DNA from: Labrenzia sp. DG1229
Lineage (GTDB): Bacteria; Pseudomonadota; Alphaproteobacteria; Rhizobiales; Stappiaceae
Assembly (NCBI RefSeq): GCF_000521215.1
Contig: NZ_KI928932.1
Coordinates: 155,093-219,092 of the forward strand
Reading direction: 5' to 3'
DNA: 64,000 nucleotides
Shown: in pieces, positions 9,004 to 18,422 of the stretch
How positions within the stretch are numbered: the stretch's first letter is position 1
Layout of the letters: every line of letters starts with the position of its first letter
Translations under genes and position numbers: made by a program
Notes under the pieces: generated by a model
What the model was told of the DNA's origin: nothing
What the model saw: only the letters and a program-made list of their open reading frames with translations
Databases searched by the model: none

Positions 9004-9783
9004 ATGAGCGATGCACTGATCGAACTCGTCGACATCCAGAAGCACTTCGGCCCGGTCATCGCCCTCAACGGGGTCACCGTGTCGGTCAAGGCCGGAGAGT
9101 GCCACTGCCTTCTGGGCGACAACGGCGCGGGCAAGTCGACCTTCATCAAGACCATGTCCGGTGTCCACAAGCCGACCCATGGCAAGATCCGGATCGAAGG
9201 CAGGGAAGTAAACTTCGAAAGCCCCCGCGATGCCATGAACGCCGGCATCGCCACGGTCTACCAGGACCTGGCGATGATCCCGCTGATGTCGGTCACACGC
9301 AACTTCTGGATGGGACGCGAGCCGGAAAAGCGCATCGGCCCGCTCAAGTTCTTCGACTTCACCAGGGCCAACCAGGTCACCATGAGCGAAATGGCCAAGA
9401 TGGGCATTCATCTGCGCTCGCCAGACCAGGCCGTCGGCACCCTGTCGGGCGGCGAACGACAGACCGTCGCCATCTCAAGGGCGGTCTATTTCGGCGCAAA
9501 GGTCCTCATCCTCGACGAGCCGACCTCCGCCCTCGGCGTCAGACAGACATCAAACGTGCTCGCAACCATCGACAAGGTCCGAAAAAAGGGCATCGGCGTT
9601 GTCTTCATAACTCACAACGTGCGACACGCAATGGCCGTCGGTGACCGATTTACGGTCCTCAACCGAGGAAAAACCCTCGGAACAGCAGAACGCGGAAACA
9701 TACAGGCCGAGGAACTCCAGGAACTCATGGCTGGTGGACAGGAACTCGCTCAACTCGAGGGATCGCTCGGCGGAACTGTCTGA
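9004..9783 (+). CDS. Sugar ABC transporter ATP-binding protein (FrcA-like, single domain)
   Basis: This is a 259-residue ABC ATPase with Walker [10 protein letters not shown], signature [15 protein letters not shown] and Walker [13 protein letters not shown]. Most sugar importers of this class use a ~500-residue double ATPase (RbsA-like). This one has a single domain of FrcA length, so it probably works as a homodimer. It starts one base after the permease stop, and a 27-base gap leads to iolC. It energises uptake by the preceding binding protein and permease. From about 9541 codon usage becomes less GC-biased. Confidence 0.88.
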   Translation: MSDALIELVDIQKHFGPVIALNGVTVSVKAGECHCLLGDNGAGKSTFIKTMSGVHKPTHGKIRIEGREVNFESPRDAMNAGIATVYQDLAMIPLMSVTRNFWMGREPEKRIGPLKFFDFTRANQVTMSEMAKMGIHLRSPDQAVGTLSGGERQTVAISRAVYFGAKVLILDEPTSALGVRQTSNVLATIDKVRKKGIGVVFITHNVRHAMAVGDRFTVLNRGKTLGTAERGNIQAEELQELMAGGQELAQLEGSLGGTV

Positions 9784-9810
9784 ACGGATAAAAACTGACG
9801 GGATAAAGTC

Positions 9811-11757
9811 GTGACCAAACTCGATGTCATCACCATCGGCCGCTCCTCGGTCGATCTCTATGGGGCACAGGCCGGCGGCCGCTTGGAGGATATGGCATCC
9901 TTCAACAAGTATATCGGCGGTTCGCCCACCAACATGGCGACCGGGACGGCACGTCTCGGCCTGAAATCGGGACTGATTACCCGGGTTGGCGATGAACACA
10001 TGGGGCGCTTTATCCGCGAAGAACTGGAGCGGCACGGCGTGGAAACACGTGGTGTCGTTACCGACAGGGAGCGTCTGACAGCCCTGGTTCTGCTCGGCAT
10101 TCGGGACCAGGAACAGTTTCCGCTCATTTTCTATCGCGAGAACTGCGCCGACATGGCCCTGTGCGAAGATGATATCGATCCGCAGTTCATTGCCTCTGCA
10201 AAAGCCGTCGTGGCAACGGGAACCCATCTGAGTCATCCGCAAACCGAAGCGGCGGTTACGAAAGCCCTGACACTCGCCCGCGATGGTGGTGGCCGGACAG
10301 CGCTCGACATCGACTATCGGCCCAATCTGTGGGGACTTTCCGGGCATGGTGACGGTGAGAACCGTTTCATTGCGTCCGCCAAGGTCACTGAGAAACTGCA
10401 AGGAACATTGCACCTCTTCGACCTGATCGTCGGCACGGAGGAGGAATTCCACATTGCCGGTGGTACGACCGACACTGTTCAGGCCCTCCGGAACGTGCGC
10501 AAGGTGTCCGGGGCAACACTTGTCTGCAAACGCGGCCCCATGGGAGCCACCGCATTCGAGGGCGAAATCCCCGATAGTCTCGATGATGGTATTTCCGGTC
10601 CCGGTTTCCCCATTGAAGTCTTCAATGTCCTGGGCGCTGGCGACGGCTTCATGTCAGGCCTTCTGAGAGGCTGGATAAAAGGTGAGGACTGGGTCACCAG
10701 CCTGACCTACGCCAATGCCTGTGGCGCCTTTGCGGTCTCCCGACACGGCTGCACGCCGGCATATCCGAGTTGGGAAGAACTCCAGTTTTTCCTGAAACGC
10801 GGCGTAAAGACGAAAGCGCTGCGCAAGGACCCGGAACTGGATCAGATCCACTGGTCGACCAACCGGCAATTTTCCCATGGGGGTGACTGGTCGACAATGC
10901 GCGTGTTTGCCTTCGATCACCGTATCCAGATCGAACAGATGGCGGATGAGGCAGGCGTCACCCATGAGCACATCGGATTTTTCAAGAACCTGTGTCTGGA
11001 CGCGGCACTCAAGGTTGCAGACGACCGGACAGGCTACGGCATCCTTTGCGACAGCCGTCACGGCCGAGACGCGCTTTACCGGGCCGCCGGAACCGGGTTG
11101 TGGATCGGTCACCCGGTGGAATGGCCGGCATCGCGGCCACTCACCCTGGAACCCGAAATCGGTCCGGATTTCGGCGGCCTGGCGGAATGGCCCACCGAAC
11201 ACGTGGTGAAAGTGCTGTGTTTCTATCACCCGGACGATTCCGAAGAGATGAGAACCGAACAGGAAGATATCCTGAAGCGACTGTTCGCTTCCTGTCGGCG
11301 CAACCGCCTCGAGTTGCTGCTGGAAGTGATCCCGTCAAAGGTCGGCGCAATCGACCATGACACGACTGCGACAATCATCCGGCGCATGTACGAGATCGGC
11401 ATCTATCCCGACTGGTGGAAACTCGAACCCATGACCTCAAAAGAGGCGTGGTCGAAGGCCTGCGCAGCGATCACCGACAACGATCCCCACACACGGGGCA
11501 TTGTTGTTCTTGGTCTCGATGCACCTGAAGATCAGCTGGCGGCAAGCTTTGCCCAAGCTGCTCAGTTCCAACTCGTGAAGGGGTTCGCGGTTGGCCGCAC
11601 GATCTTTGCCGATGCTGCCCGCAAATGGCTTGCGAACGGGATGACAAATGAAGAAGCTGTCGCGGATATGAGCAGTCGCTATGAACGGCTTTGCCACATC
11701 TGGGACGAAGCACGCAGCAAAGCGCGGCTGAACGAACCTCGAGGAATTAACGAATGA
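9811..11757 (+). CDS. iolC: 5-dehydro-2-deoxygluconokinase fused to DUF2090 aldolase-like domain
   Basis: This is a 648-residue two-domain protein. Residues 1-330 form a PfkB kinase (IGRSSVDLYG at the start, NVLGAGDGFMSGLL near 270) that phosphorylates 5-dehydro-2-deoxy-D-gluconate. Residues about 345-640 are DUF2090, related to class I aldolases. Proteobacterial iol loci lacking a separate IolJ often carry this fusion, and the C-terminal half is thought to cleave the kinase product to malonic semialdehyde and dihydroxyacetone phosphate. No iolJ is present here. The GTG at 9811 is the start. The last four bases (ATGA) overlap iolD. Confidence 0.9.
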   Translation: MTKLDVITIGRSSVDLYGAQAGGRLEDMASFNKYIGGSPTNMATGTARLGLKSGLITRVGDEHMGRFIREELERHGVETRGVVTDRERLTALVLLGIRDQEQFPLIFYRENCADMALCEDDIDPQFIASAKAVVATGTHLSHPQTEAAVTKALTLARDGGGRTALDIDYRPNLWGLSGHGDGENRFIASAKVTEKLQGTLHLFDLIVGTEEEFHIAGGTTDTVQALRNVRKVSGATLVCKRGPMGATAFEGEIPDSLDDGISGPGFPIEVFNVLGAGDGFMSGLLRGWIKGEDWVTSLTYANACGAFAVSRHGCTPAYPSWEELQFFLKRGVKTKALRKDPELDQIHWSTNRQFSHGGDWSTMRVFAFDHRIQIEQMADEAGVTHEHIGFFKNLCLDAALKVADDRTGYGILCDSRHGRDALYRAAGTGLWIGHPVEWPASRPLTLEPEIGPDFGGLAEWPTEHVVKVLCFYHPDDSEEMRTEQEDILKRLFASCRRNRLELLLEVIPSKVGAIDHDTTATIIRRMYEIGIYPDWWKLEPMTSKEAWSKACAAITDNDPHTRGIVVLGLDAPEDQLAASFAQAAQFQLVKGFAVGRTIFADAARKWLANGMTNEEAVADMSSRYERLCHIWDEARSKARLNEPRGINE

Positions 11758-13595
11758 GCACGATCCGCCTCACCGCCGCACAGGCGATGGTCCGTTACCT
11801 GGCGGCGCAGATGACTGAGGACGGCAACCGTTTCATTGACGGCGTCTGGGCCATTTTCGGCCACGGCAATGTCGCTGGCCTTGGAGAGGCGCTTGAACAG
11901 GCGGGCAATGCGCTGCCCACCTGGCGCGGTCAGAACGAGCAGACAATGGCTCATACGGCGATCGCCTATGCCAAGGCCAACAAGCGGACCCGCGCAATGG
12001 CCGTCACGTCCTCCATCGGCCCGGGAGCGACCAACCTTGTCACCGCAGCAGCTCTCGCCCATGTCAATCGACTTCCCCTGCTCCTGATTCCCGGTGACGT
12101 CTTTGCAAACCGCGCTCCGGACCCGGTTCTGCAACAGGTGGAGGACTTTGACGACGGTACGGTGTCGGCGAATGACTGTTTCCGTCCCGTGTCGCGTTAC
12201 TTCGACAGGATCAGTCGACCTGAACACCTGCTGACGGCCTTGCCGCGCGCGTTTCAGGTCATGACCGATCCTGCCAATTGCGGACCGGTCACACTTGCAT
12301 TCTGTCAGGACACCCAGGCCGAGGCATTCGACTACCCGGAGAGCTTCTTCGAGCCGAAGGTCTGGCGCATTCGGCGCCCGGAGCCTGACAGCCGTGATAT
12401 CGACGACGTCGCAGCGATGATCAAGGCTGCGGACAATCCGGTCCTGATATGCGGTGGCGGTGTTGTCTATTCGCAGGCAGAAGAGACGCTCGCGGATTTC
12501 GCAACCCGGCACGGCATTCCGGTCCTGGAGACCCAGGCCGGCAAATCCGCTCTTGCCCAGTCCCATCCGATGAACTTCGGCGCCGCCGGTGTCGATGGCG
12601 CCAAGTGCGCCAACAAGCTGGCCGAGGTTGCCGATCTAGTCATCGGTATCGGTACGCGCTTTCAGGATTTCACCACCGGATCCTGGGCCTTGTTCAAGAA
12701 CTCCGGCCGCAAACTGGTATCCATCAACGTAAAGGGCTATGACGCCGGCAAGCATGGAGCTACCGGCGTTGTTGGAGATGCCAAGGCCGCGCTTGAGAAG
12801 ATCTCCAGTGCGCTCGGAGATTACACCAGCGGAGCCTTCGACCCGCAATCCCGTCTCGACTGGCTCGCAAGGGTCGATGCCCATTGCAGCGCCCGCGCAA
12901 ATGTCCCGGAAGACTATCTTCCACTTGATGCGGAAGTCATCGGTGCTGTCCAGCGCTCCGCAACGCACAAGACCATCGCCATGTGCGCCGCCGGCACCAT
13001 GCCGGGAGCGCTCAAGCTGCTGTGGCAGGCGACGCAGGGCGGTTACCACATGGAGTATGGTTACTCCTGCATGGGATATGAGATTGCCGGAGCCCTGGGT
13101 ATCAAACTGGCGCAGCCGGACCGGGATGTTGTCTGTTTTGTCGGAGACGGCTCCTACATGATGGCCAATTCCGAACTCGCCACTGCGGTCATGCGCCGGG
13201 TCCCTTTTACGGTCGTTCTTACCGACAACCGGGGTTATGGCTGCATAAACCGGCTTCAAATGGGCACCGGTGGAGAGCAGTTCAACAATCTTTATCAGAA
13301 CTGCAATGTCGAAGTTCAGCCGGATATCGACTTTGTCGCCCATGCTGCTTCCATGGGTGCGCACGCCGTCAAGGCACGGGACATTGCGGATCTGGAAGCC
13401 CAGATTCTGGCCTCCCGTGACCGGGGGATCCCGACCGTCATCGTTATCGACACCGATCCGATGCATGGCCCGGGTGAAGCCGGTGGTGGCCACTGGTGGG
13501 ATGTTGCAATTCCCGAGGTCTCTTCCCGCGAGGCGGTCAGGACCGCGCGCGAAGGTTATGTGGCGGCGCTGAAGCATCAGCGCGCCGCGGATTAA
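11754..13595 (+). CDS. iolD: 3D-(3,5/4)-trihydroxycyclohexane-1,2-dione acylhydrolase
   Basis: This thiamine-diphosphate enzyme opens the cyclitol ring of the IolE product to give 5-deoxy-glucuronate. The 613 residues show the three-domain TPP layout: an N-terminal pyrimidine-binding region (about 5-190, with TSSIGPGATNLVTAA), a central domain (about 215-350), and a C-terminal diphosphate-binding domain. The latter has GDGSYMMANSE and DNRGYGCINRLQ near 460-500. The length is normal for IolD. It overlaps iolC by four bases and is followed 20 bases later by iolE. Cytoplasmic. Confidence 0.93.
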   Translation: MSTIRLTAAQAMVRYLAAQMTEDGNRFIDGVWAIFGHGNVAGLGEALEQAGNALPTWRGQNEQTMAHTAIAYAKANKRTRAMAVTSSIGPGATNLVTAAALAHVNRLPLLLIPGDVFANRAPDPVLQQVEDFDDGTVSANDCFRPVSRYFDRISRPEHLLTALPRAFQVMTDPANCGPVTLAFCQDTQAEAFDYPESFFEPKVWRIRRPEPDSRDIDDVAAMIKAADNPVLICGGGVVYSQAEETLADFATRHGIPVLETQAGKSALAQSHPMNFGAAGVDGAKCANKLAEVADLVIGIGTRFQDFTTGSWALFKNSGRKLVSINVKGYDAGKHGATGVVGDAKAALEKISSALGDYTSGAFDPQSRLDWLARVDAHCSARANVPEDYLPLDAEVIGAVQRSATHKTIAMCAAGTMPGALKLLWQATQGGYHMEYGYSCMGYEIAGALGIKLAQPDRDVVCFVGDGSYMMANSELATAVMRRVPFTVVLTDNRGYGCINRLQMGTGGEQFNNLYQNCNVEVQPDIDFVAHAASMGAHAVKARDIADLEAQILASRDRGIPTVIVIDTDPMHGPGEAGGGHWWDVAIPEVSSREAVRTAREGYVAALKHQRAAD

Positions 13596-13615
13596 TTTTC
13601 TTCAGGACAAAACGC

Positions 13616-14511
13616 ATGATCCAATACGGCACCAACCCGATCGCCTGGGCAAATGACGACGACCAGAGCCTCGGCGCACACATCCCGACCGAACAGATAC
13701 TTGCCGAGGCTTCTGAAATCGGTTTCGATGGCATCGAAAACGGTCACCGCTGGCCCGATGACAAGGAGGAGCTGAAACAGCTTCTCGGCAATCATGGCCT
13801 GAAATTCGTGTCCGGCTGGTATTCCCTTAACCTCCTTACCCAGTCGGTCGAGGACGAAAAGAAAGCGATCCAGCCGCATCTGGACAAGTTGAAGCACAAT
13901 GGCTGCAGGGTTTGCATTGCGTGTGAGACCTCCAACACCATCCAGGCCGCTGAGGTCGATATCTCCACGAGCCCGGTCCTCAGCGAAACCGGGATGAAGG
14001 TCTTTGGCGCCAAGATGGAGGAATTGGCTGAATTTTGCGCAGGCCAGGGCATCGATCTCGTCTATCACCACCACATGGGCACCGTCGTCGAGACTCCCGA
14101 CGAAATCGACGCCTTCATGGCGGCAACCGGCCCGGCAAAAAATTGCTGTTCGACGCCGGCCATTGTTACTTCGGCAGCATGGGTGAAGATCCCGCATTGA
14201 TCCTGGAAAAGTACATTGACAGGGTCAGGCATTTTCACGCCAAGAATGTTCGCCCGAGCGTCATGAAGGACATCCGAAGTAAAGGTAAGTCCTTCATGGA
14301 CGGAGTTCGTGCCGGAGTTTTCACGGTGCCGGGAGACAAAGAAGGCGGCATCGATTTCACGCCTCTCCTGAAAATCCTGAAAGACGCTGGCTACGCGGGC
14401 TGGATCGTGATTGAAGCCGAACAGGATCCGGTTGCCCGCAATCCATTCCATTACCAGAACCTCGGTCTGAAAACGCTCAAGACCGCAGCACGGGAGGTAG
14501 ACCTGACATGA
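13616..14511 (+). pseudogene. iolE: Myo-inosose-2 dehydratase, interrupted by a one-base frameshift
   Basis: IolE dehydrates scyllo-inosose to the diketone used by IolD. A TIM-barrel (AP_endonuc_2) protein starts at the ATG at 13616 (IQYGTNPIAWANDD), with CAGGA ahead of it. It reads well to MAATGPAK near residue 175. The frame is then lost at an A6 run (14137-14142) and continues one frame over (KLLFDAGHCYFGSMGEDP) to a natural stop at 14511, which overlaps iolB. Seven As would restore one ~298-residue protein. The site in frame reads A-AAA-AAT, a canonical -1 slippery pattern, so sequencing error, real mutation and slippage rescue all remain open. Conservation on both sides suggests a recent event or artefact. 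Confidence 0.85.
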
Positions 14512-15329
14512 GTGAACTTCTGCGCAAGCCAGCCGGAAACGGAGGCAAGGTTCACGACATCACGATCGAAAACGCCAAAGGCCCCAAGTCGTCCGACTGG
14601 GGATATGTCGGTTTCGGTCTGTATCGGCTGAAAGCCGGCGAAAACGTTGGCGAACGAACCGGTGATCTGGAAGTGATCCTGGTCATGGTGGAAGGCAAGG
14701 CATCCATTTCCGCCGGTGGAAAGGACCTCGGCGAACAGGGCGAACGCATGAACGTGTTCGAACAATTGCCGCCGCACAGTGTCTATGTTCCAAGCGGCAC
14801 CGATTGGTCGGCAACAGCCACGACCGATTGCACCATTGGCGTCTGTACAGCTCCGGGAAAAGGTGGCCACGAGGCACGGGTTCTGCCGGTTCCCGAAAAG
14901 GTCACGCGCGGCAAGGGTGCAAACACCCGTTACATCTTCCCGATCGCAATGGAAGAGACAGATGTCGCCGACAGTCTCCTGGTCACCGAAGTCTTCACGC
15001 CGTCCGGCAACTGGTCGTCCTATCCACCGCACCGGCATGACGAAGACAACTATCCGGACATGACCTATCTGGAGGAAACCTACTATCACCGGCTCAATCC
15101 GGATCAGGGCTATGGACACCAGCGCGTCTTTACCGAAGACGGTTCCCTGGATGAGACGATCTCAATGAACAGTCACGACGTCGTTCTCGTTCCCAAAGGA
15201 CACCACCCCTGCGGCGCACCCTACGGATACGAGATGTACTATCTCAACGTCATGGCAGGACCAATGCGCAAGTGGCGCTTCAAGAATCACCCGGACCACG
15301 ACTGGATTGCGCAAAGAGACGCGGGCTGA
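14508..15329 (+). CDS. iolB: 5-deoxy-glucuronate isomerase
   Basis: This 273-residue two-cupin protein isomerises 5-deoxy-D-glucuronate to 5-dehydro-2-deoxy-D-gluconate, the IolC substrate. Diagnostic cupin segments include SYPPHRHDEDNYPD (metal-binding His/Glu residues near 175-185), EETYYHRLNPDQGYGHQRVF and VLVPKGHHPCGAPYGYEMYY. The length matches the family. The ATG overlaps the end of iolE. It is the last gene of the iol operon; a short palindrome lies about 30 bp downstream. Confidence 0.93.
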   Translation: MSELLRKPAGNGGKVHDITIENAKGPKSSDWGYVGFGLYRLKAGENVGERTGDLEVILVMVEGKASISAGGKDLGEQGERMNVFEQLPPHSVYVPSGTDWSATATTDCTIGVCTAPGKGGHEARVLPVPEKVTRGKGANTRYIFPIAMEETDVADSLLVTEVFTPSGNWSSYPPHRHDEDNYPDMTYLEETYYHRLNPDQGYGHQRVFTEDGSLDETISMNSHDVVLVPKGHHPCGAPYGYEMYYLNVMAGPMRKWRFKNHPDHDWIAQRDAG

Positions 15330-15355
15330 AAGCGCTCCACCGAGAACTCAGTACT

Positions 15356-15376
15356 GTCCCGGACTTGATCCGGGAC
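15356..15376. repeat. Short palindromic (REP-like) element after iolB
   Basis: An inverted repeat with arms GTCCCGGA/TCCGGGAC around CTTGA sits between the convergent iolB and kdgK genes. A degenerate related piece (GGATCAAGCCC) follows at about 15406. This type of CCGGACTTGATCCGG unit is, from memory, a common dispersed repeat in alphaproteobacteria. It may also act as a bidirectional terminator, although it has no T-run. Confidence 0.5.
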
Positions 15377-15457
15377 CGCCTGAAAACAAGGTGATTGGCA
15401 GCCAGGATCAAGCCCTGGGCATTGCGTTCGAACGGCAGTCATTTCAGGTGGCTGAAG

Positions 15458-16366
15458 CTAAGCCGCTTCGAAACAATCCACCAGCGCACCGCGATGCTGG
15501 ATGACTGTTCCGGCAAGCCGTGCCCCGGCGTCGACACTTGCCCCGACATTGCCACTGGTCAGATATTCGGCAAGGAAAGCCGCATTGAAACTGTCGCCCG
15601 CCGCGGTGGTGTCGACAATGTCCAAAACGGGTTTGGGCTGGAAAGCCTGCCTGTCTTCCCTTGAGGCGCAGACAACTTCCTCGGGACCATTCTTGACTAC
15701 GACCATGCCGGCACCTGCCGCCAGATACCGGTCTGCACTCACGTCGGCAGTTGTATCCCCGAAATGCGCAAGTTCATCTTCAAAAGACGGCATGACCAGG
15801 TCGCACAAGCCGGCGGCCTTCGTCACGCAGGCGCGCATGATGTCTGCACTCTCCCACAGACGTGGCCTGAGATTGGGATCAAAAGCCGTCTTTGCACCGG
15901 CCAGCCGCGCTTCCTTCAGGGCGGCAAAGAAGGTTTCCCGGTCCTCCTCCGGCATGATCGCCAGTGTGATCCCGCTGAAATAGATCAGGTCGACCCCGCC
16001 GATGGCAGAGCGAAGATGATTGCCGTCGGCAGCAAGGCAACGCGCAGCGGACTGGGTGCGCCAATAGGCAAAGCTGCGTTCCCCCTCTTTCAGCTGTATC
16101 ATGTAGAGGCCGACCGTCCTGTCATCCAGTCTGCGAACCCGGTCGACATCGATGCCGGACTGTTTGAGAAAACCAAGCATCTGCTCGGACACCTGATCCT
16201 GGCCGACCGCGGTGAGGTAGCCGACATTCCAACTGTCCGGAAGGCACTTGCGCGTGTACCACGCGGTGTTCAAGGTGTCCCCGGCAAACCCCATCGAAAA
16301 GGTGCCATTGCCGGTTGGAGCCATCTCAACCATACACTCGCCGACGGCCAGAAACGTTTTAGACAC
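15458..16366 (-). CDS. kdgK: 2-keto-3-deoxygluconate kinase (PfkB family)
   Basis: This 302-residue sugar kinase has the PfkB C-terminal signature DTTAAGDSFNAAFLAEY (about residue 240) and the KdgK-like start VGECMVEMAPTGNGTFSMGFAGDT. By family it phosphorylates 2-keto-3-deoxygluconate in uronate or sugar-acid catabolism. I take the GTG at 16366 because GGGGAGGAA lies just ahead; the longer frame to 16390 would place that ribosome-binding site inside the gene. A 220-bp gap and its own inverted repeats separate it from the sugar ABC operon, so it may be independently controlled. Exact substrate is moderately certain. Confidence 0.82.
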   Translation of the reverse strand: MSKTFLAVGECMVEMAPTGNGTFSMGFAGDTLNTAWYTRKCLPDSWNVGYLTAVGQDQVSEQMLGFLKQSGIDVDRVRRLDDRTVGLYMIQLKEGERSFAYWRTQSAARCLAADGNHLRSAIGGVDLIYFSGITLAIMPEEDRETFFAALKEARLAGAKTAFDPNLRPRLWESADIMRACVTKAAGLCDLVMPSFEDELAHFGDTTADVSADRYLAAGAGMVVVKNGPEEVVCASREDRQAFQPKPVLDIVDTTAAGDSFNAAFLAEYLTSGNVGASVDAGARLAGTVIQHRGALVDCFEAA

Positions 16367-16405
16367 AAGTTCCTCCCCAGGAATCACCACGGTGCTACGG
16401 GCACG

Positions 16406-16442
16406 TAAATCGCTGTTTTCCGCGATTTAAATCCATTTAAAT
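16406..16442. promoter_or_regulatory. Inverted and direct repeats in the kdgK promoter
   Basis: TAAATCGC-N8-GCGATTTA (16406-16429) is a perfect 8-bp-arm inverted repeat 40 bp upstream of kdgK. Overlapping it are two copies of the self-complementary ATTTAAAT (16425-16432 and 16435-16442), exactly ten bases apart. This looks like a repressor operator. The regulator is not identifiable from sequence. Confidence 0.45.
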
Positions 16443-16586
16443 TCGGCTTAAGTTAATATCACGAATGCTGAACGCGTCAATCGCCTTTCCCATCAGACTT
16501 TAGACAGGTCCGGTGATTGACGCGCTTTTGAAATCACTTTCAGGGGTAAGGTGCCGGAAATTGGCTTCACGTCGGGACGAGCGGTG

Positions 16587-17408
16587 TCACTTGATTCCGG
16601 CGCGCATGAAGCTTTGAACAAACTGGCGCTGGAACAACAGGAAGGCAATCAGCAACGGCCCCGATGTCATCAGGGTGGCCGCGTTGATCACGGACCATTC
16701 GATGCCACTGTCGATCGCCGAGAAAATACTGAGACCGACGGTCACGGGCCGCGTTTCGACTGAATTGGTCACGATCAGTGGCCATAGGAAATTGTTCCAA
16801 TGGTGGCTGACAGACACCAAGCCATAGGCAAGATAAGTCGGCTTGGCGAGCGGAATATAGACTTTCCAGAGGACACCGAGGAAGGACGCTCCTTCTATGC
16901 GAGCGGCCTCGTCCAGTTCCTTGGGAATTGTCATGAACGTCTGACGCAACAGAAAGATGCCGAAGCCGGAAGCGATATACGGCAAGGCGATCGCAGGGAT
17001 GGTATCGACCAGATTGAGAAGCCTCATGGTCTTGTAGTTCTCGACCATCAGGATGTCGGGCATCACCAGAAGCTGAAGCAGCACAAGGGCGAACAGGATA
17101 TTGCGACCGGGAAACTCGAACCGTGCAAACGCAAAGGCGGCCAACGTGCACAGAAAAAACTGCCCGGCAAGGATCATCGTCACCAGAATGAAGGTGTTCA
17201 GGAAATAGCGGGCAAAGGGGGCCGCATTCCAGGCCTTGGAGAAATTCTCCAGCGTCAGGGGTGCGAACAATTCAAACCGCGCCTCGTAGGCAGCGGGATG
17301 GAAGGCAGTCCAGACAGCATAGGCAAGCGGCAGCACCCAGATAAGCGCCAGTGCCCAGGCGGCACATGTGTTGAGAAGACGATCGAACATCTCCGAGGTG
17401 CCGGTCAT
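16587..17408 (-). CDS. Carbohydrate ABC transporter permease, UgpE/MalG type
   Basis: This 273-residue inner-membrane permease has six hydrophobic segments. The EAA loop, PKELDEAARIEGASFLGVLW (about 160-180), contacts the ATPase. It is the second permease of a family-1 sugar importer, overlapping the MalF-like permease gene by ATGA. Residue counts and topology are normal. The substrate is unknown; a DeoR regulator and a nearby KDG kinase hint at a sugar acid, polyol or oligosaccharide. Confidence 0.88.
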   Translation of the reverse strand: MTGTSEMFDRLLNTCAAWALALIWVLPLAYAVWTAFHPAAYEARFELFAPLTLENFSKAWNAAPFARYFLNTFILVTMILAGQFFLCTLAAFAFARFEFPGRNILFALVLLQLLVMPDILMVENYKTMRLLNLVDTIPAIALPYIASGFGIFLLRQTFMTIPKELDEAARIEGASFLGVLWKVYIPLAKPTYLAYGLVSVSHHWNNFLWPLIVTNSVETRPVTVGLSIFSAIDSGIEWSVINAATLMTSGPLLIAFLLFQRQFVQSFMRAGIK

Positions 17409-18301
17409 TTGTAGTGCACCTTCCTGTCGAAGAAGAAGAACTGGCCGATGGCCAGCAGAGACAGAAGCGCAAGCAGCGCAACCGTCAGCGTGGCTCCATA
17501 AGCTGTTTCCCAGAAGCGGAATGCCACTTCGTAAATGTAAAACAGCAGGAGCGCCGAAGCGTTGTCCGGCCCGCCGTCCGTCAGGATGAAGATGTGATCA
17601 ACCAGTCGGAAGGAGTTGATTACCGCGTTTACGCAGACAAACAGGGTCGTTGGCATCAACAGCGGAAACGTTATGCGCCAGAAGATCGTCCAGCGCCCGG
17701 CCCCTTCTATCTGCGCCGCTTCCTTGAGCGAGACCGGGATCGCCTGAAGCGCCGCCAGGTAGAAGATCATGAAGAACCCGGCTTCCTTCCAGACGGTCAC
17801 CACGATGATGGCATTGAGGGCAGTGTCGGGATTGCCAAGATAGTTGCTTGCGGGCCAACCGAAAAGAAATCCGGTGATCTGGTCGAACAGTCCGAAGCCG
17901 GGCGTATAAAAAAACAGCCAGATATTGGCAACGGCAATCAACGGCAGGACTGTGGGAGTGAAATAGGCCATGCGCACAAAGCCGCGCCCCATCAGTTTCT
18001 CGTTGACCCACAAAGCCATCACGATGGCCAATCCGACGGAAGCCGGAATTGTACCGATCGCGAACCAGAGATTGTTCCAGAGTACTTTCCAGAAGACGGG
18101 ATCGTTGACCATGCGGTCGTAATTTTCGAGGCCGATGAACTTCGCCGACCTGCGGCCGCGTGGCGTCGAAAAGAAGCTGTTGATCAGCGTCGTGATTGCC
18201 GGAATGTGGGTGAAGGCGAACAGGAACACCAATGCCGGCAAGAGCAACAGCCATCCGTGGATCCAGTCCCGCTTCAATTTGAGTGCCCGCATCTTCATCA
18301 C
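17405..18301 (-). CDS. Carbohydrate ABC transporter permease, UgpA/MalF type
   Basis: This 298-residue membrane permease starts near a Lys/Arg-rich N terminus followed by WLLLLPALVFLFAF and shows six hydrophobic segments. The EAA loop, PVSLKEAAQIEGAGRWTIFW, lies near residue 205. It pairs with the MalG-like permease that overlaps its stop codon. A gap of about 120 bp separates it from the binding-protein gene upstream and holds only a weak hairpin (GGCAT/ATGCC at 18390-18407). Confidence 0.88.
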   Translation of the reverse strand: MMKMRALKLKRDWIHGWLLLLPALVFLFAFTHIPAITTLINSFFSTPRGRRSAKFIGLENYDRMVNDPVFWKVLWNNLWFAIGTIPASVGLAIVMALWVNEKLMGRGFVRMAYFTPTVLPLIAVANIWLFFYTPGFGLFDQITGFLFGWPASNYLGNPDTALNAIIVVTVWKEAGFFMIFYLAALQAIPVSLKEAAQIEGAGRWTIFWRITFPLLMPTTLFVCVNAVINSFRLVDHIFILTDGGPDNASALLLFYIYEVAFRFWETAYGATLTVALLALLSLLAIGQFFFFDRKVHYK

Positions 18302-18422
18302 ATTTCAAAAATTCTTGACATACGCCCTGGTCCGCCTTCGCGTGTCACCGACCCCGGCAAATCCTGATTGAAAGAAGGAACAGGGCACCGGCATGAGTGC
18401 TGATGCCCCGATCCATGACAAT

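Noticed and set aside
7932..9254. 440-residue open frame on the minus strand across the sugar permease
   Set aside because: It is antisense to a clear RbsC-like permease and ATPase. It is rich in Asp, Gln, Gly and His with no domain pattern, typical of a shadow of GC-rich coding sequence.
13593..13616. Programmed frameshift as the firm explanation for iolE
   Set aside because: IolE is normally encoded in one frame and I see no stimulatory stem-loop clearly placed after the slippery site; kept only as a possibility in the findings.
14035..14511. Separate small gene after iolE
   Set aside because: Its conserved part begins exactly where the iolE frame is lost and continues the same TIM barrel; its first ~35 residues are a shadow of iolE.
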